From NCBI GenBank assembly GCA_040954595.2, contig CM082589.2, positions 12,214,001-12,278,000 of the forward strand: DNA of 64,000 nucleotides, read 5' to 3'. Below, piece by piece: positions 44,453 through 58,567 of the stretch. A program made the position numbers and the translations under genes. Source of the stretch: Balanoglossus misakiensis (taxonomy: Eukaryota > Hemichordata). Under the pieces are notes generated by a model, which did no database searches, had not been told where the DNA came from, and was given only the letters and a program-made list of their open reading frames with translations. How positions within the stretch are numbered: the first letter of the stretch is position 1; each line of letters opens with the position of its first letter.

Positions 44453-45572
44453 CCATAGACCCTAGAGAAAGAAGGACGAGCAACTGCGGCAAAGATCAAA
44501 GGGTTTGGGGATTATCTGTATGATGATGTTCTTTTGCATATAATTAACACCCAGGACAGTTGGACAATGACTTCCTTACTTCGGCACGTGTCGACCCCAC
44601 CAGTGATGCGAAAACTTGCCACCAAACTGACACTCCTGCATTTCAGCAGCCACTGCGTTTTTTTCTAAAATTCTAAAAGTATTACGATGTCTGTGCTAAT
44701 TATTATGGTCGTCTGTCGGATGAACGGTCATTTCTAGTGCCACAAGCTTCATTTAAAAATTGTAAACAAATCATCCATGCCAAATTCCTGTTTAACTTGT
44801 GCAGATGTGTTCCATAAATGATTGCTGCGTTCAACCACGTTGCAGTTTTCTCGTCTTCTGCGAGATGTTCTAAGGTGTTTGTGATAACTTCACGCAAAAC
44901 GCGAGACTTTGCGTTAGTTTATACACAGTTTATTTGCAAATTGGATTATTGGGATTTACCTGGAAATAATGTATGCAAAAGAACATCATTTCAAGAAAAA
45001 ACTGGAGTTGCGCGTCCTTCTTGCATGTCCGACTGGGCACTCATATTTCTTGGTAACGCTGACACTTTTCGTAATAATTTTATGTTTGCGTGAAGCATTG
45101 AAACAAAAATTGTGGTTTAGGGGCATTTTATTTCGCAGTGCGTGAACAATAAAACAGATTTCACGAAAACAATTTATAAACAAACTGGCTGGATTTTCAT
45201 GTGTGCGCTATTGCCGCTAGGCAACCCTCGGTACGGTTAGCTCACAGCCTTGTGAAATACCCGGACTGTTAGACAAAAGATGCTTGTTTTGGACGCTGTC
45301 AGACTCAGAGGTGCCAAATTCCTGTTTAACTTGTGCAGATGTGTTCCATAAATGATTGCTGCGTTCAACCACGTTGCAGTTTTCTCGTCTTCTGCGAGAT
45401 GTTCTAAGGTGTTTGTGATAACTTCACGCAAAACGCGAGACTTTGCGTTAGTTTATACACAGTTTATTTGCAAATTGGATTATTGGGATTTACCTGGAAA
45501 TAATGTATGCAAAAGAACATCATTTCAAGAAAAAACTGGAGTTGCGCGTCCTTCTTTCTCTAGGGTCCATGG
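44453..45572. mobile_element. TIR transposon in exon B (unit 4)
   Basis: 1.46 copies of the 534-bp repeat, both with TTCACGCAAA as in unit 3. Confidence 0.7.
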
Positions 45573-46369
45573 TCAAACAAGTGAGTATATACTTTCAAGA
45601 CACCCTGCAAACAAACAAGCAATCTTTATTCCGTAGATCTTTAAGCATATTTATGCATTGTATATTTTGATGTGAAACTTCAAATTTTATTGGTCTTGTT
45701 GCCAAACTTCTGAAGAAATGAGGATATTGTTTTGAAGGGTATTTTATCAGTAGATAACAAATACCATGGCCCTCCATGCAAATACCCACATGGTAAATTA
45801 AAACTGTTACAGGTGTATTTGATTTAAGCAATAAAACACCCCCAGCCATGGTATACCACGAGATTTTGACCAGTTCACGACATATACGCACGAGCGATAG
45901 CGAGTGCGTATATGGAGTTGAACTGGTCAAAATCGAGTGGTATACCATGGCTGGGGGTGTTTTATTGCTATTATATTATGCCAGTATATTGAAACTTTGC
46001 ATAAAACATTTTAAAAAGGCATTTTCTTTGACTATGATATATGACTGTGGTATATGGCTAATATATCCTGGTCACGTGTCGTGTCTCGACCAATCAAATA
46101 GCGTGATTTACACCATCAATATACTGGTATAATATAATTCCACATATGGATTACATGTGGGATAATATTGGGTGCTGGCAGTTTCAGTAAATGAACTGCT
46201 CTTAAAAGTTGGGTGTCAGGGCACCCTTGACTTCGTATTGTTCAGTTATACATTTAGGAGGCTCAGTTATAGGAGAACCCGATAGAACCACAGCTGTAGG
46301 AATTAGGGAAATGGTCATACCCTAAAAAACTTATGTCACTACTATTTTTTTTTCATGCCATTGAAACAG

Positions 46370-46486
46370 AACAAACTCCATGTAGGCCAAGTCCATGCCT
46401 GAACAATGGGCGGTGTACTCAGCTGTCTTGTACAACTTATGAGTGTACTTGTCCAGGATGTTTCACCGGCACACACTGCAGCCAGT
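46370..46486 (+). CDS. Exon C, intact EGF-like (unit 4)
   Basis: Translation identical to unit 1. Confidence 0.81.
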
Positions 46487-46877
46487 GTAAAACTCATTAA
46501 AACAAACATTTGTCATGCAGGAACTAACATTTACAATCATGTCTCAATACATTGTCTGTTGGTCATACTTTATATTTTCATCTTCAGCATCACACCTTGG
46601 TCCTTGGGAATCGGTCACCTCAAAAATGATGTACAGCTGAAAGAAAACATGTTTATTTGAAGAAAAAACTGTTGATCGTTCATGAAAATTTTCCCTACAC
46701 AAGATACATATACAGAGATTTTCATAGCCCCATAAGTGCGTCCCAGAATGAGCAAGTTGTTTTTGGAAGTGAAGTTCCGTTCAGTATTTACAGTAATGGT
46801 AATGATGATGTTTTCATCAAACAGATTTTGAAAGTAAATATTGCTGAGATAACATTAGGTTGCACTTTTTATTGCAG

Positions 46878-47000
46878 TCCAAGATCCAGGCCAGCGAAAC
46901 AGCTGTCTCAACGGGGCTGTATGTAATGCAGTGGCCAACTCCTGCACGGCATATACCTGTGCCTGTACTGGTTGCTATGAGGGTAACCGTTGTGAAATAT
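46878..47000 (+). pseudogene. Exon D, open, C1 lost (unit 4)
   Basis: Same glycine at C1. Confidence 0.7.
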
Positions 47001-47575
47001 GTAAGTTTCTGACGTACCGTAAATGACAATCTTTTGGGCACTTTCTCTTCATGGCAATTGAATTGTGTGGTAACTTCTCATTTCTAAAATTTCCCCAAGA
47101 GAAAAGAAAGGAAAAGGAAACAGAAATTTCATTTGTATGTCCGTGCAATTTAGGATAGGCACGAACTTGTGAGGAAGTGTACGAAGTTGGATGTTTTCAT
47201 CACTCAAATATACAAGAGTTGCCTCTTGAAGACTAGTGTCTGTAGAGATAATTGTGCATGTGAGGTAATCTCTCCTAAGGTGGTGCACACCTCTTAGTAT
47301 TAAGTAAAAGAGACGTCCTTAATTATCCTTACTATTTGGCTTGAAAAATCAATCTTACTAGGTGTTCTGATTAGAGAGGTGTCCATAAAGACAGGTTTTA
47401 CTGTATTACCCAAAATAGAGACATTGTCCCTTCATCATATACTTAATGTGTGTTCTGGGTATGGTTCCAGTATAATGCTTGTGTCAAAGGATTTTGTTGT
47501 GGTGCAGGAATCATCTTTGGTTGAGGTGTAGCCATCTGCATTTCATGTGTTTTAAACTATTTTTTTTTCTGATTG

Positions 47576-47698
47576 TCATTAACCCATGTGATCAGAATCC
47601 GTGTCAAAATGGAGGCTATTGTTCCAAAACACCAAATTCTTATACTGACTACACCTGTTACTGCCAGTAGTGTTGGACTGGGGCCATCTGTGCCGTAG
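47576..47698 (+). pseudogene. Exon E, acceptor lost and TAG stop (unit 4)
   Basis: Same defects; TAG at 47668-47670. Confidence 0.7.
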
Positions 47699-48092
47699 GT
47701 GTGTCGAATTACTGTTTTATGACACAGCGTGGTATATAAACCCTCATTTTTGGTATTCTCAATGTGATAGATGGACCCATACACCAATAAATGGGGTGGA
47801 AGCATTACTAAGTTTCATCCTTTCAAAATTTGCTGATGTAGGGTCAAAATTGAGTGTGAGGTGCATGTTAAAAAGGAAAGCCTTCTGTATCATGTTGATG
47901 GCACATTTTTTTAATTTTTCAAGATTCTTACAGAAAAATCCTAGCAATAGCATCATTATGTTATTTTAAATGTAAAGGTTTGAAACAAGGAATGAAGACA
48001 TTGCTCACATATTTAAACGAAATGAACATCACAAGTACATGTACAAGTTTTTGACAAGCAGGTAATTGATACTTTCATTTTTGTTTTGGCAG

Positions 48093-48212
48093 CCATTGAT
48101 CAGTTATACCCTATGCCTTGTCAAAATGGTGGCACATGCGTTGCGTGAGACGGCTGTTTCCTGTTTGACTGTATGTGTACCGAATGCTTCACTGGTGCCA
48201 CATGTACAATGC
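48093..48212 (+). pseudogene. Exon F, TGA stop and C1 lost (unit 4)
   Basis: Same lesions. Upstream intron variant GATACTTTCATTTTTG is shared with unit 2. Confidence 0.74.
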
Positions 48213-48507
48213 GTAAGTACTAACCAATATTATTTTATTCAATGCAAAACACTTGTTATATATTATATAATATAAGTACGGTACACATATTAAAGCCCTG
48301 GTAACTCAAACTTTGGGCTAGCTTAATGTTATCACTATTTTTGTTTTCGGTTGCAACTGTGGTTTCTTGTCACACTCTAAAGGATTTCACAGCATTTGGT
48401 TTTTCAAAACAGCCCTTTGGTTGTTGTCATGTATACATGTACATGACTGTGGAGTGTAGTTTGTAGATTCTGTAATTTTGACAATATCTTGACTGCACAT
48501 CCCACAG

Positions 48508-48630
48508 CTGTCAACCAGTGTCAACCCATCCAGTGTCGGAATGGTGGAAACTGTGTGCTGACGCCCAATTGGTGTACTGAATTCACATGCTCCTGTACAA
48601 GCTGTTACTCCGGCGATTTATGTCAGACAT
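48508..48630 (+). CDS. Exon G, intact EGF-like (unit 4)
   Basis: All eight cysteines kept. Confidence 0.84.
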
Positions 48631-49014
48631 GTGAGTGATTTTAAATTTCAGATGAAGAGGAACATAATAACATAACACATAATCGGCTTGCAGTTGGTTT
48701 CTTCCAACCTGTATCAAACAGTGAATAACGACACAATTTTGGGGAAATTTATTAAGAATGTGTGTGCCATAAAAGGGGATTGTGTATTTGACCAAATAAC
48801 AACCTGCACCGTATGGTACACTAAGACACTATTACACCTGTGTCAAAATTTCATTACGTTTCTTTTGTTGAACATGGAAGAAATTTGTCACAGTGATGTT
48901 CTGTTGACCAACTGAGATTTTTACCACTCAACCCTGACTGCACAAATCTGTTTAAAGTATATGTAGTAAATATTAACTGTACACAATTTATATCACTTTC
49001 TCTTCTGTGCACAG

Positions 49015-49131
49015 ATTTGAATCCGTGTCAGCCCAACCCTTGTCTAAACAGTGGATTCTGCCAGCAAGTGTCCTGCACCGAGTTCAGATGCCAGAGTCCA
49101 CGCTGTTTCATCGGAACCACGTGCGCTGAAC
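49015..49131 (+). pseudogene. Exon H, open, C5 lost (unit 4)
   Basis: Same serine at C5. Confidence 0.74.
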
Positions 49132-49578
49132 GTAAGCAAACCAGTGTCAGATTTCCCGCACAAAGTAGAAATCGCTGGGCTTTGTCATTGATATTGTCTC
49201 AATAAAGTTGCCTGTGATTGTGCAGCTAACCAAGAGACTTATATGCACTACGGTAGCCATGATGAATACTTTCATTGACTCAAATGCTCATCAGTGTAGA
49301 TGTTGCTATTTTTCCAACCGTAAATTGAAACATCAGAAAGTTATGACATCAACTACCCCCACCCCCACCCCACCCACCCCCAACTAGTAAATATTATAAG
49401 ATTCAGTAATTATGATAAAGATGGTAGCACCAAGCTTGGATCAAGTGGTCTTCATTATCCTTCACACATGAACATGATCACACGGATGTGCAATCTTCTG
49501 ACAGTCTGCTACAGATTTCACTTCCCACTCAAGTGTGTAAGACCCTAATGTGATACTTTTCATTTCTCTCACCCTTAG

Positions 49579-49701
49579 CGATCAACCAGTGTCTTCTAAA
49601 CCCATGTCTGAATAACGGAGTGTATCAGCCACTTCAAGGCTCCTGCTCAATCTACACCTGCAACTGTCCAACCTGCTACACTGGGCAAACATGTGTTACA
49701 T
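49579..49701 (+). pseudogene. Exon I, open, C3 lost (unit 4)
   Basis: Same tyrosine at C3. Confidence 0.74.
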
Positions 49702-51638
49702 GTAAGTCACAAGTTTTTAGGTCCCATTGGTATGTACCATGGGAACTTATGGGATTGGTTACGTCTGTATGTATGGATGGATGGATGGATGTATGTCTGT
49801 ATGTCCGTCCACATGAAAAACTTGAAAACCGCAGCGCGTTTGACCTCGATATTTGGCGTGTAGATGCAGGCAGGGCTGTAGATGGGAGTTTGTTCAAATG
49901 AAGATGTCATTGCCAAAAATATGCAAATTAGCTGGGAAAATGTGAAATTGGTCAAAACTCAAAAACTGGACAACCACTGGTCATATTGATTTGAAAAATG
50001 GTATGCATGTACCTTATATCAACCTCATACAACCCTGTATGTTTTGAGCTAATATTATCGATTTCCTATTTTTTTGCATTTTTTTGTATTTTTCCATGTT
50101 ATTGGTAAAAGTCTTTGAAATTTAGTATGAAGCCTCCTAATGTTGTCTAAGTAACCATAGTTTTGTTCAAATTGTTGCAAAATTTGCATATCTATAATTT
50201 TGAGCATTATTTGCCATTTTTGGTCAAAAAATGTTTTTCTTTAAAACCTCATGCCAGATTGCTTTGCAATTTGGTAGGCATGTTCGTAGGGGTAACCTAA
50301 ATAATATGTTGTAAAAAATGTGATATTTGCATAAATGTGTTATCGGGGAAACTTTTGCAATTTTTGTCAAAAATTGTTTTCACTGAAACCGCTTGTCCTA
50401 TTGCATTGAACTTAGGCAGCATGTTCCTTGTAGTGATTGAAGTAAGATATTGTACAATTTTGGTGATATTTTCATATTTGTGTTTTTGCCACTTTTGAAC
50501 AAATATTTTCTGTGAAACTGCTTGTTGGATTGCTTTGAAATTAGTTTTTTCTCTGATTGCTTTGAAATTTAGGATATAATTTCATAACACATACCTGTAT
50601 ATGTGCAACTTTTATTCAATTCTGAGATCAGAAAGATTAAATATTTAGCGAGTTTTTTTGGTAAGTTTCTTTGTTTTTGGTTAGCAAATCTTCTCCTAAA
50701 CAAATTGTCCAGTTGTTTTTAAAGTTACTATTTACAAGGAGTTGTTACCTCGAACAAAGACATGTTTACATAACTTAAATAGGCCAGCTGTTACAGAGAC
50801 CACCAGCTATCACATTTTAATTACCAGTGGCAGGTCAGTGTGTGTCTGTTCCAGGGCTGACTGAAAGAAGTTGCTTCGCATATGTGTTTGTGTACAGACA
50901 ATTTTTGGTCAATTTCTTTTTCTAGCACCACTTGTAAGACTGCCATGACACATGACAGTTTATTGGGCATGTTCCTTGTTAATGTTTTTACATTGCATAT
51001 TTCTATATGGTCAGATCATAAGTGCTTGCAAATGTCACCTGTAATTTTTATTCTGCTGTGTCACTGTTTCCGCATAATCCTCAAATGTCATCAGATCTCC
51101 GAATGTGATGAAAACAGTGTGTTTTGAGTGGGTTTTTTAATGACCTTTTGGGTTAAAAGTGGCAAAAATGGCAATTTTGTCTTCAAAGGGGTCAATAAGA
51201 CTGACTTTTTTGGAATCAGCACCATTTTTTACATTGAATGGACTAGTCTGCTCAAACTTTCCTTACCAAAAATTCTGTTTAATCTTCTGTAACATGTATA
51301 CTAGTGTACATGTAGCTGCCTGATAGTTTGCCCTGTGTGTGTAATTGCTGAGTGACATAACGCATTCTGTGATTGATGCAGTCACGTAACCACCAATCGA
51401 ACGATTGTTATAAGGAGAACTGCACGACCTTTAACCGCATTAGCATACCTGATTTTTAGGGCTCGATATTACCTCTGAGGACGCAATATTTAAGTTGAAG
51501 TTTTTTTATTTTATCATATTAGAGCAAGAAGACTTGTCTTTTATGTAAAAGAAATAGACCCTAATATACAGAGTGCATTTTGAAACGATAGGCAGTTCCG
51601 GCCCATAGCCTAATTCTTCATTTTTCTGTCATGCGTAG

Positions 51639-51754
51639 GAATTGATTAGTGCTAACAACCCATGTCAAAATGGCAGCACTTGCCAACCCTAACCTCGTGT
51701 GTGGCATTGACGTGCACCTGCCAAGGATGCTTTACTGGGAGCGCTGTGAAAATT
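51639..51754 (+). pseudogene. Exon J, degenerate EGF-like (unit 4)
   Basis: 116-bp form. Confidence 0.66.
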
Positions 51755-52267
51755 GTCAGTCAGTTTCTTTTGTCAAATTAATCAATATGTGTGGGACTGC
51801 TATACATGTATATAAAACAGAATACTGCGATGGAAAATTCTATAACTTAATGTTTCAGTGGATATATGACTTAAAGTTAGCAGTATGCAGTGAATTCAAC
51901 AGAAAGTGTAATTTCCTCTTGTGTGAGCTCTGTGCGACTGTGCCAATGAAAATCTCACCACAAACAAAAATGACAGGTATACACTGTATATTAGCAGCTT
52001 TGTCTCTGTAATAGCCATAGTGTTTTGAAGTTGAAAACTTGCAAAGTGTGCAGTTTTATTCACACTACAAAGGAAACATTGTTGAAACGGATTATCTGTG
52101 TACATTGTCAAACTGTACACTTGTCGCGAGATTTATTCTCAATTATATTACTAGTATATCATGCTACCGTCTGCAACTCTGATTGGACGAGAGCTAAATC
52201 CAGCGATGCTAAAATACTCAATAATGCACTGCTGGCAGTGGTAAAACGGGCTTTCTGTTTGCCACAT

Positions 52268-52582
52268 GGGTTTGTTCTTTAGGTTGTTGTATGTGTTTAC
52301 ACCCATCATGTTTATTGTAGAACCAGGGTCGATCAGTGAGGCAACTGCTGTTTGTTCTATCTGCACTGTTACTCGAGGCCTCCTGCCATTTGATTGTTGT
52401 ACAGTGAAGCAGTATTCATCTCCCGAGCTGTCTTCCACTTTATGCACAGCTTTGACAGTTTTATCCTTGTCTACCCTATTTGCCTTGCCTTTTGAATGGT
52501 AGCATTTGGCTAAATGGTTAGGTTTGCCACACTTCCTGCATGACTTGCCTTTAGCTGGACATACTGAGTCATGTGGTACCAT
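52268..52582 (-). mobile_element. Gypsy-type gag-pol fragment (unit 4)
   Basis: Translation matches unit 1. Confidence 0.78.
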
Positions 52583-53898
52583 TATTAAAATAGGGGCCAG
52601 TCATCAAAACGTAAGTGAGCCAAAAAACTACAGGTCAGATAAATTGTTTTCTCGTAAATTCAACATTAGAATCAAATTTGGCGTTGGAAACAAACGGCGG
52701 GTCGCCAGTTCCTGGTCTGGAGGCTGGTAGAGTCACGTCTTGAAGACTGGCCCCTATTTTAATAATGGCATTGTCATGACCGGCCAACCTTTGACCTCGG
52801 AGACCACAATGTAGAGCTATCGATCAGCTTTTCGCGTTTCAATCAAACATTGCAATCACGGGCTAAAATCACTAACTAGTTGATACCTTTTTCGGTGTTT
52901 CATCTAACCTTTGAAAGGAGTATAATAAAAATGAAATGACCGCACGTAATGTGCATTTCTTGTTCACGTGTGGGGACTATATGTGTGCGTAATGATCCAA
53001 ATGCAAGGGGTCGTGTGAACAGGCCTTAAATAATGAGTTTGCGTTAAATAATGAGTTTGCGTTAAATAATAAGTTGACAAACGGCGCGAGTGCATTTTTT
53101 CATGGTTTAGAAATCACTTATTTATATATAATTCATTATATAATGTAAATCACTCATGATATATATATAATAGACTTGCACTTAAATTATTTATAAATCA
53201 CTCATGATATATATATAATACACTTAAATTGTTTTTATTTATAAATAATTAATTATATATAAATAATTATGTACATCACTCATGATATATATATAATAGA
53301 CTGACACTGACATTGTTTATAAATAATTTATTATATATAAATAAAAGAGCATAAAATACATTTTATGTATATAATTGAATCGACTTGAAATTATTTATAA
53401 ATAAATTGTCAGGACTTAAATGGTTTGCAAATCTATAATTACATACATATAAGTATGTTAAATAACGACTTTTGAACAAATAATTTAGCTAAATAATAAG
53501 TTAACACATGGCACCCCATACAAACATTACGTCCAGTCCAAATATTCTGCCAATTTTACATCCAATGCATTCAAATAGTGGACTGCTTCGCTTTCATCCA
53601 GTTTTCATGTGCATCGTATAAGTAGACTTTTGTTTTGTCCCGTCTTTTCACCGAATTTGCTCTTTTCCAAATCTCCGACACAGACTATGATCGTCACATT
53701 CTTGTCTGTTGTTAGAACAGCACACTGCCATATGGCATTGACTGTATACAGTTTCTGTTACCAATATCTCTGGTTTGGCATTTTCCTGTCCTCAATCTTT
53801 TGCCAGGGATTTTTGTGTCCCCAACCCGCGTGAGAATCCCACGTCTTTGAAGGTATGACTGTGACTATAAGATTCTATAAATCTCTGTTTATTTTCAG

Positions 53899-54029
53899 CA
53901 CAAACATCATGTGCTGATTGCCCAGCTGGTAACCAATGTCCAAATGGTAACACTGTGATTTTATGCTCGGCTGGTTATTACAGTTCGGCCTTGGACAAAG
54001 GATGTCTCGCTGTACCTCTTGCATAACAG
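53899..54029 (+). pseudogene. Exon K, GCC2/GCC3-like, frameshifted (unit 4)
   Basis: Same 131-bp length. Confidence 0.66.
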
Positions 54030-54283
54030 GTAAACTTCTACCCACCAACCTTTATTTCCAACATCAAACATTAGGTCAGGTAATTTACTAACTGAAAAAT
54101 AGGATGGGAACATTTTCCATTTCTGTATTTAAAATTTACTGATATAATATATGAATGAAAAAATGACAATTTTTCCAAATTTGAATAGACCTCTATTTAT
54201 GAAAATAATTAAAATTTGCGCCAATTTTTTACAGTGGTATTCAAAGGTTAACTTGGTGTGTATATTCTTTGTTTGATTTACAG

Positions 54284-54417
54284 ATCAGCCGGTGCTGAAC
54301 AGTGTACTATTTGTGAGCAAGGGTACGCCTGCACAGATCCCAGTGCATCGCAATTCAAGTGTACCAAGGGTTACGTGTCATTGGCTGGTGCAACAAACTG
54401 TACCAGATGTACAAATG
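54284..54417 (+). pseudogene. Exon L, GCC2/GCC3-like, out of phase (unit 4)
   Basis: Translation identical to unit 1. Confidence 0.64.
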
Positions 54418-54524
54418 GTAAGATTGTGGTACTTGTTCAGTTTGCTGTGTGATGAAACTGAGTGGTATGTGTGTATGCATGTATGTGTTTACAACAGATT
54501 TTCAAGTCAGTGCGACTGGGGTTA

Positions 54525-54556
<32 letters not shown>

Positions 54557-54800
54557 TACAACAGATTATCAACTCAGTGCGAAATCTTGCGAGACCCGGT
54601 TAGCCATGTGAGATCTCGCAGAGTCTTATGATATTCAGAAAATGGTTGATTAGAAATGACGTTTAATGTCCTCCAAAGAATTTTCTACATGCCCGTATAC
54701 TTGTCTCAGAATTATGAAGTGAATCATCTCAAGTAATTTGTTATTTTAAATGACACTGTATCACAAATACTTCACTAAAAACCTCATTTTCTTTAATCAG

Positions 54801-54998
54801 ATGAAATAAGTGAGGAGCCTGCACGCACATCCCGTCTTCTGTGCCCTGCTGGACAATCGTGTTCAGATCCAATGTAAGATCCGCTTGACTGTGGCAATGG
54901 TGAATATGCTATGGAAGGCGACGGCACATGCACGCCTTGTCCAGCAGGATCCAAGTGTCCAACCATGTCACCCGTAGTTGATTGTTCAACAGTTACTG
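54801..54998 (+). pseudogene. Exon M, TAA stop (unit 4)
   Basis: Same TAA at 54875. Confidence 0.7.
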
Positions 54999-56258
54999 GT
55001 AAGTTGGGCTGCAAATTACTCTTATGACTTCCCTGTGTTATAGCATGACATACACAGAAAATTAAACTGTTATGCTCATTGGAGTTGATATTGTGATGCA
55101 CTTTGAAAAACACAATGATTCCACTGAAGAGGTATTGTACAGTAACACCTGTGATTACGGACATCTCTCTAATAAGGGATCGTTGGACCAAACCAATCGT
55201 TCTTTGAATTTTTTCTGTGATAGGTTCATACTCGCTAGGTTCGGCCAAGTCCTTCTGGTTATGAATGCACAACTACAAATGTCACACAGTGCGCTACAGG
55301 GAAGTAAAGTGTTGAAGGAGGTAAGTCTTGAAATCTCTTTTCTTCTGGTCTCGATTTGAACATGGTTCCACAAGTTGTTTACATCACTTGTAGTTTTACA
55401 TATTTTTTTAGTTCAACAGCTATGCTATACATGGTGTCCTGAGAAGTCGACCAGTATGAGAAGTCGGTATCGGCCAGTACGAGAAGTCGGCCTGTGGGAG
55501 AGAACCCTGGTACTTTGTGTTATATATAACTGTTTCACTACGAAATGTTTCCTTGATGTACAGGAGCTGAGATATTTGTACAAATAGCCGATGAATTTTA
55601 AAACTGTCTGTTCACTTTTCATGTACGTCACCGGGGTACGTCAACATCAGTCACCTGCACTTCTTGAGCTGCGCCAGTAGTCTGTTCCTTGTCACGTTTG
55701 TTTGTTTGTTTGTTTGGTGTTGTCTCAGAAAGTATGAATATACACATACATCTTCTATGTATTTTAGTAGGCTTTGAAACAACTCCCTTTAATCAGAAAT
55801 GTCACAGGAATTTGGCGAACAACCTAAGCTCCTTACGCGGATACGGGGATGGGGAACTGGTACGGATGCCAGACGCCATTATTTGAAATGACGCCATTGT
55901 GTTGTCAAGAATTTGGGAAATCCGTCCAAATGAAAATATTTAGTGCAATTATATTTTATTAAGTGTTGTTATAAGTAATCTGGGTCATCACTGCACTATT
56001 CGGGTACAAGTTCAACAACTGGCCGACTTCTCATACGCGCGTAGTGGCTGACTTCTAATCTGGCCGACTTCTCATGTATTCCTATACATTAGTGAAAATT
56101 GGGGAAACTGGTGTTTTCAGACAACTTATGAAGTCCCTTTCGCAATATTAACTCTAAAACAGCGGGTGATATTCCTTTTAAAATTTAACCAAATAAGCAT
56201 ACTTGAACTCTGTCATATCGGCAAAACACTCACTACACAAGCTGCTGTTATTCTACAG

Positions 56259-56475
56259 ACATGACATGTGCTGATTGCGGCGTAGGTAACTACTGTCCAG
56301 ATGGGTCAGACAGCCCCATTCCTTGTCCATCAAGTTATTATGCTGACACAGCCACAGAAGTATCCTGTACCCCTTGCGATCCAGGCTGTCAGTGTGCAGC
56401 AACATCACCCACTTGCCTGCACATCAAGAACCTACTCTCTGGGACCATCAACAACATGTACTCCCCTTCTACCAG
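56259..56475 (+). CDS. Exon N, open GCC2/GCC3-like (unit 4)
   Basis: Translation identical to unit 1. Confidence 0.66.
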
Positions 56476-57295
56476 GTTTGTAGTCGTCTTAGTCGTAAAA
56501 ACATATTTAAGGTGTTGGGCACCTCGAAATAAAGGGTCGTCTGATCATGTTAAAATTAATACTGATGATACTATGACTTCTAAACATTTAATCTATGGAA
56601 TAAAAATTGGGGGTCAACCATCTAGAGTTTTGAAAAAGCGCCCTTTATCTAGCACCTCTTTCAGATTTTGCCAGGCTCGTAGATTTTTGTAAAATGGCCT
56701 CAAAAATAAGAATTTTGGAAGGTTTGTCATATTTTTTCACCATTGTAGAATCTAAATGTTCTGAATTATTTTATTTTTAGCAATTTTGAGATTGCTTCAT
56801 GTTCAGTATGATAATCGCATGTCAATACAACTGTTACATTAAAGGAAAAGTTCAAATCCGCCTAAAACCACATTGCATTGGTACCTAGTTAAGTTGTCCT
56901 CACTTCTGACGCAAAATTTTGATGTGCAATGCACGTGTCTGTGAAATTGACGAATAAAAAAATTGTATACCAGTGCAAAATTAAAAACTCCCTGTGCAGC
57001 CTTCTTGGCAACTGCATGCTGGGAAAAGTACTCGGATGATGACGAAAAAGTTTCGGGGTTCCGGGTAGTGCTACCCCGGAATACAATGTTGGGTGCAGAC
57101 TCCAACTATGGAAAAGAGATGCAGAATGTCATGTGATATAGTAGTGAAAACAAATACACGTTGGTTCACGTATTTCAGCTCTCAGCAATCAGGGTGCATT
57201 AAAAGGCCTTGATTGGTGTGATATTCACAATTGATGATTATAAATACTTACAGTTGTATACTGTTTTATTTTGTAAATATTGTGTACATTTGCAG

Positions 57296-57425
57296 CAATG
57301 AATCCGTGCGAACACAAACCTTAACCCATGCCGGAATGCTGGTACTTGCCAAGCAATCCAGGGATCTTGTACAGGCGTCACATGTCTATGTGCTGGCTGC
57401 TACCTGGGCTTCACATGTGAAACAC
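57296..57425 (+). pseudogene. Exon O, 7-bp insertion (unit 4)
   Basis: Same insertion. Confidence 0.76.
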
Positions 57426-57658
57426 GTGAGTACAGTACTTTGTCATTTATTAAAAAATCTAAGTGCTGAGGTACATTGTAGTAATAATAGCAGGTGTAGT
57501 CATTATCATCATCATCATCATCATCTTTAAGTCAGTCATATGATCGGTAATAAAAACAGTAAAATCACCAGTATAAAAACATAACAGAGAAATAATGAAC
57601 GTGTACTGGTGTTACCATAGGTAACTGTTGTATAAAATTTTGAATTCCTGTCTTCCAG

Positions 57659-57781
57659 TTCCTAATCCATGCTTCACTAGTCCTTGTCTCAATGGAGGTA
57701 CCTGCCAACAACAGGCAAATTCTTGTACTGCCACCATTGGCATGTGCACAGAGTGTTACTAGGGAAACAGGTGTGAGACAA
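57659..57781 (+). pseudogene. Exon P, TAG stop and C4 lost (unit 4)
   Basis: Same lesions. Confidence 0.74.
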
Positions 57782-57877
57782 GTAAGTTTGAATCTATAGC
57801 AGTTAATAATGATAATTATCATTTTTTTTTTATTATGATTTATACTTCACTGATGTTGTACAAACACAAAAATAGAA

Positions 57878-58352
57878 ATAATAATAATAATAATAATAAT
57901 TTATTTGTATAGCGTCAGTATCCACAAAAAATGTGATCAATGACGCTTAAAGCAAAAGTACAATACAACACAACAAATGGCTAAAAAACAGATTTAAAAA
58001 GTAAAGTTTTAACATTTGATTTAAAAACAGATAAGTCTGGTGCCTGGCGAATGGTGAGTGGAAGATTATTCCAAAGAATTGGAGCAGCAACAGTAAAAGC
58101 ACGATCACCATAACTCTTGGTGCGTGATCGAACAGGGCAGAGTTTGAACTGATCAGCTGACCTCAAATTGCGACACGGAACATATAGATTAGTCATGCTA
58201 GAAAGATAGATTGGACCAAGTTTATGAATGGATTTAAAAATGAGAACTAACATCTTAAAAACAATACGCTCTGTAACAGGTAGCCAGTGCAACTGATACA
58301 AAATTGGAGTGATGTGACAGGTGATTTTTGAACGAGTAACAATTAGAAAGGG
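57878..58352 (-). mobile_element. CR1/L2-like 3' fragment (unit 4)
   Basis: Long ACAAC allele as in unit 1. Confidence 0.84.
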
Positions 58353-58567
58353 ACAGCAGCTTAGCTCTATTCCTTTTCCAAAGTGTTTGTTCTTTTAAAC
58401 TACCTGTTTTTTATTTATTCTGATTATGCTAATATGCTAATTTGTCGGTTTGTCACATCACAATTTTTGTAGGAAACTCACCCCTGGGAATTTTTTTCAG
58501 CCACTGACATACATTCATAATCACATGACATTGATGATCATGGAAAATTTGACCCTTTTCCTTGTAG

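Larger units (their letters stand above)
43447..58352 (+). repeat. Tandem segmental unit 4 (14,906 bp)
   Basis: Fourth unit, closest in length to unit 1. It shares the long GTTT and ACAAC alleles with unit 1 in its 3' third. One extra ATC triplet lies near 57510. Confidence 0.93.
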
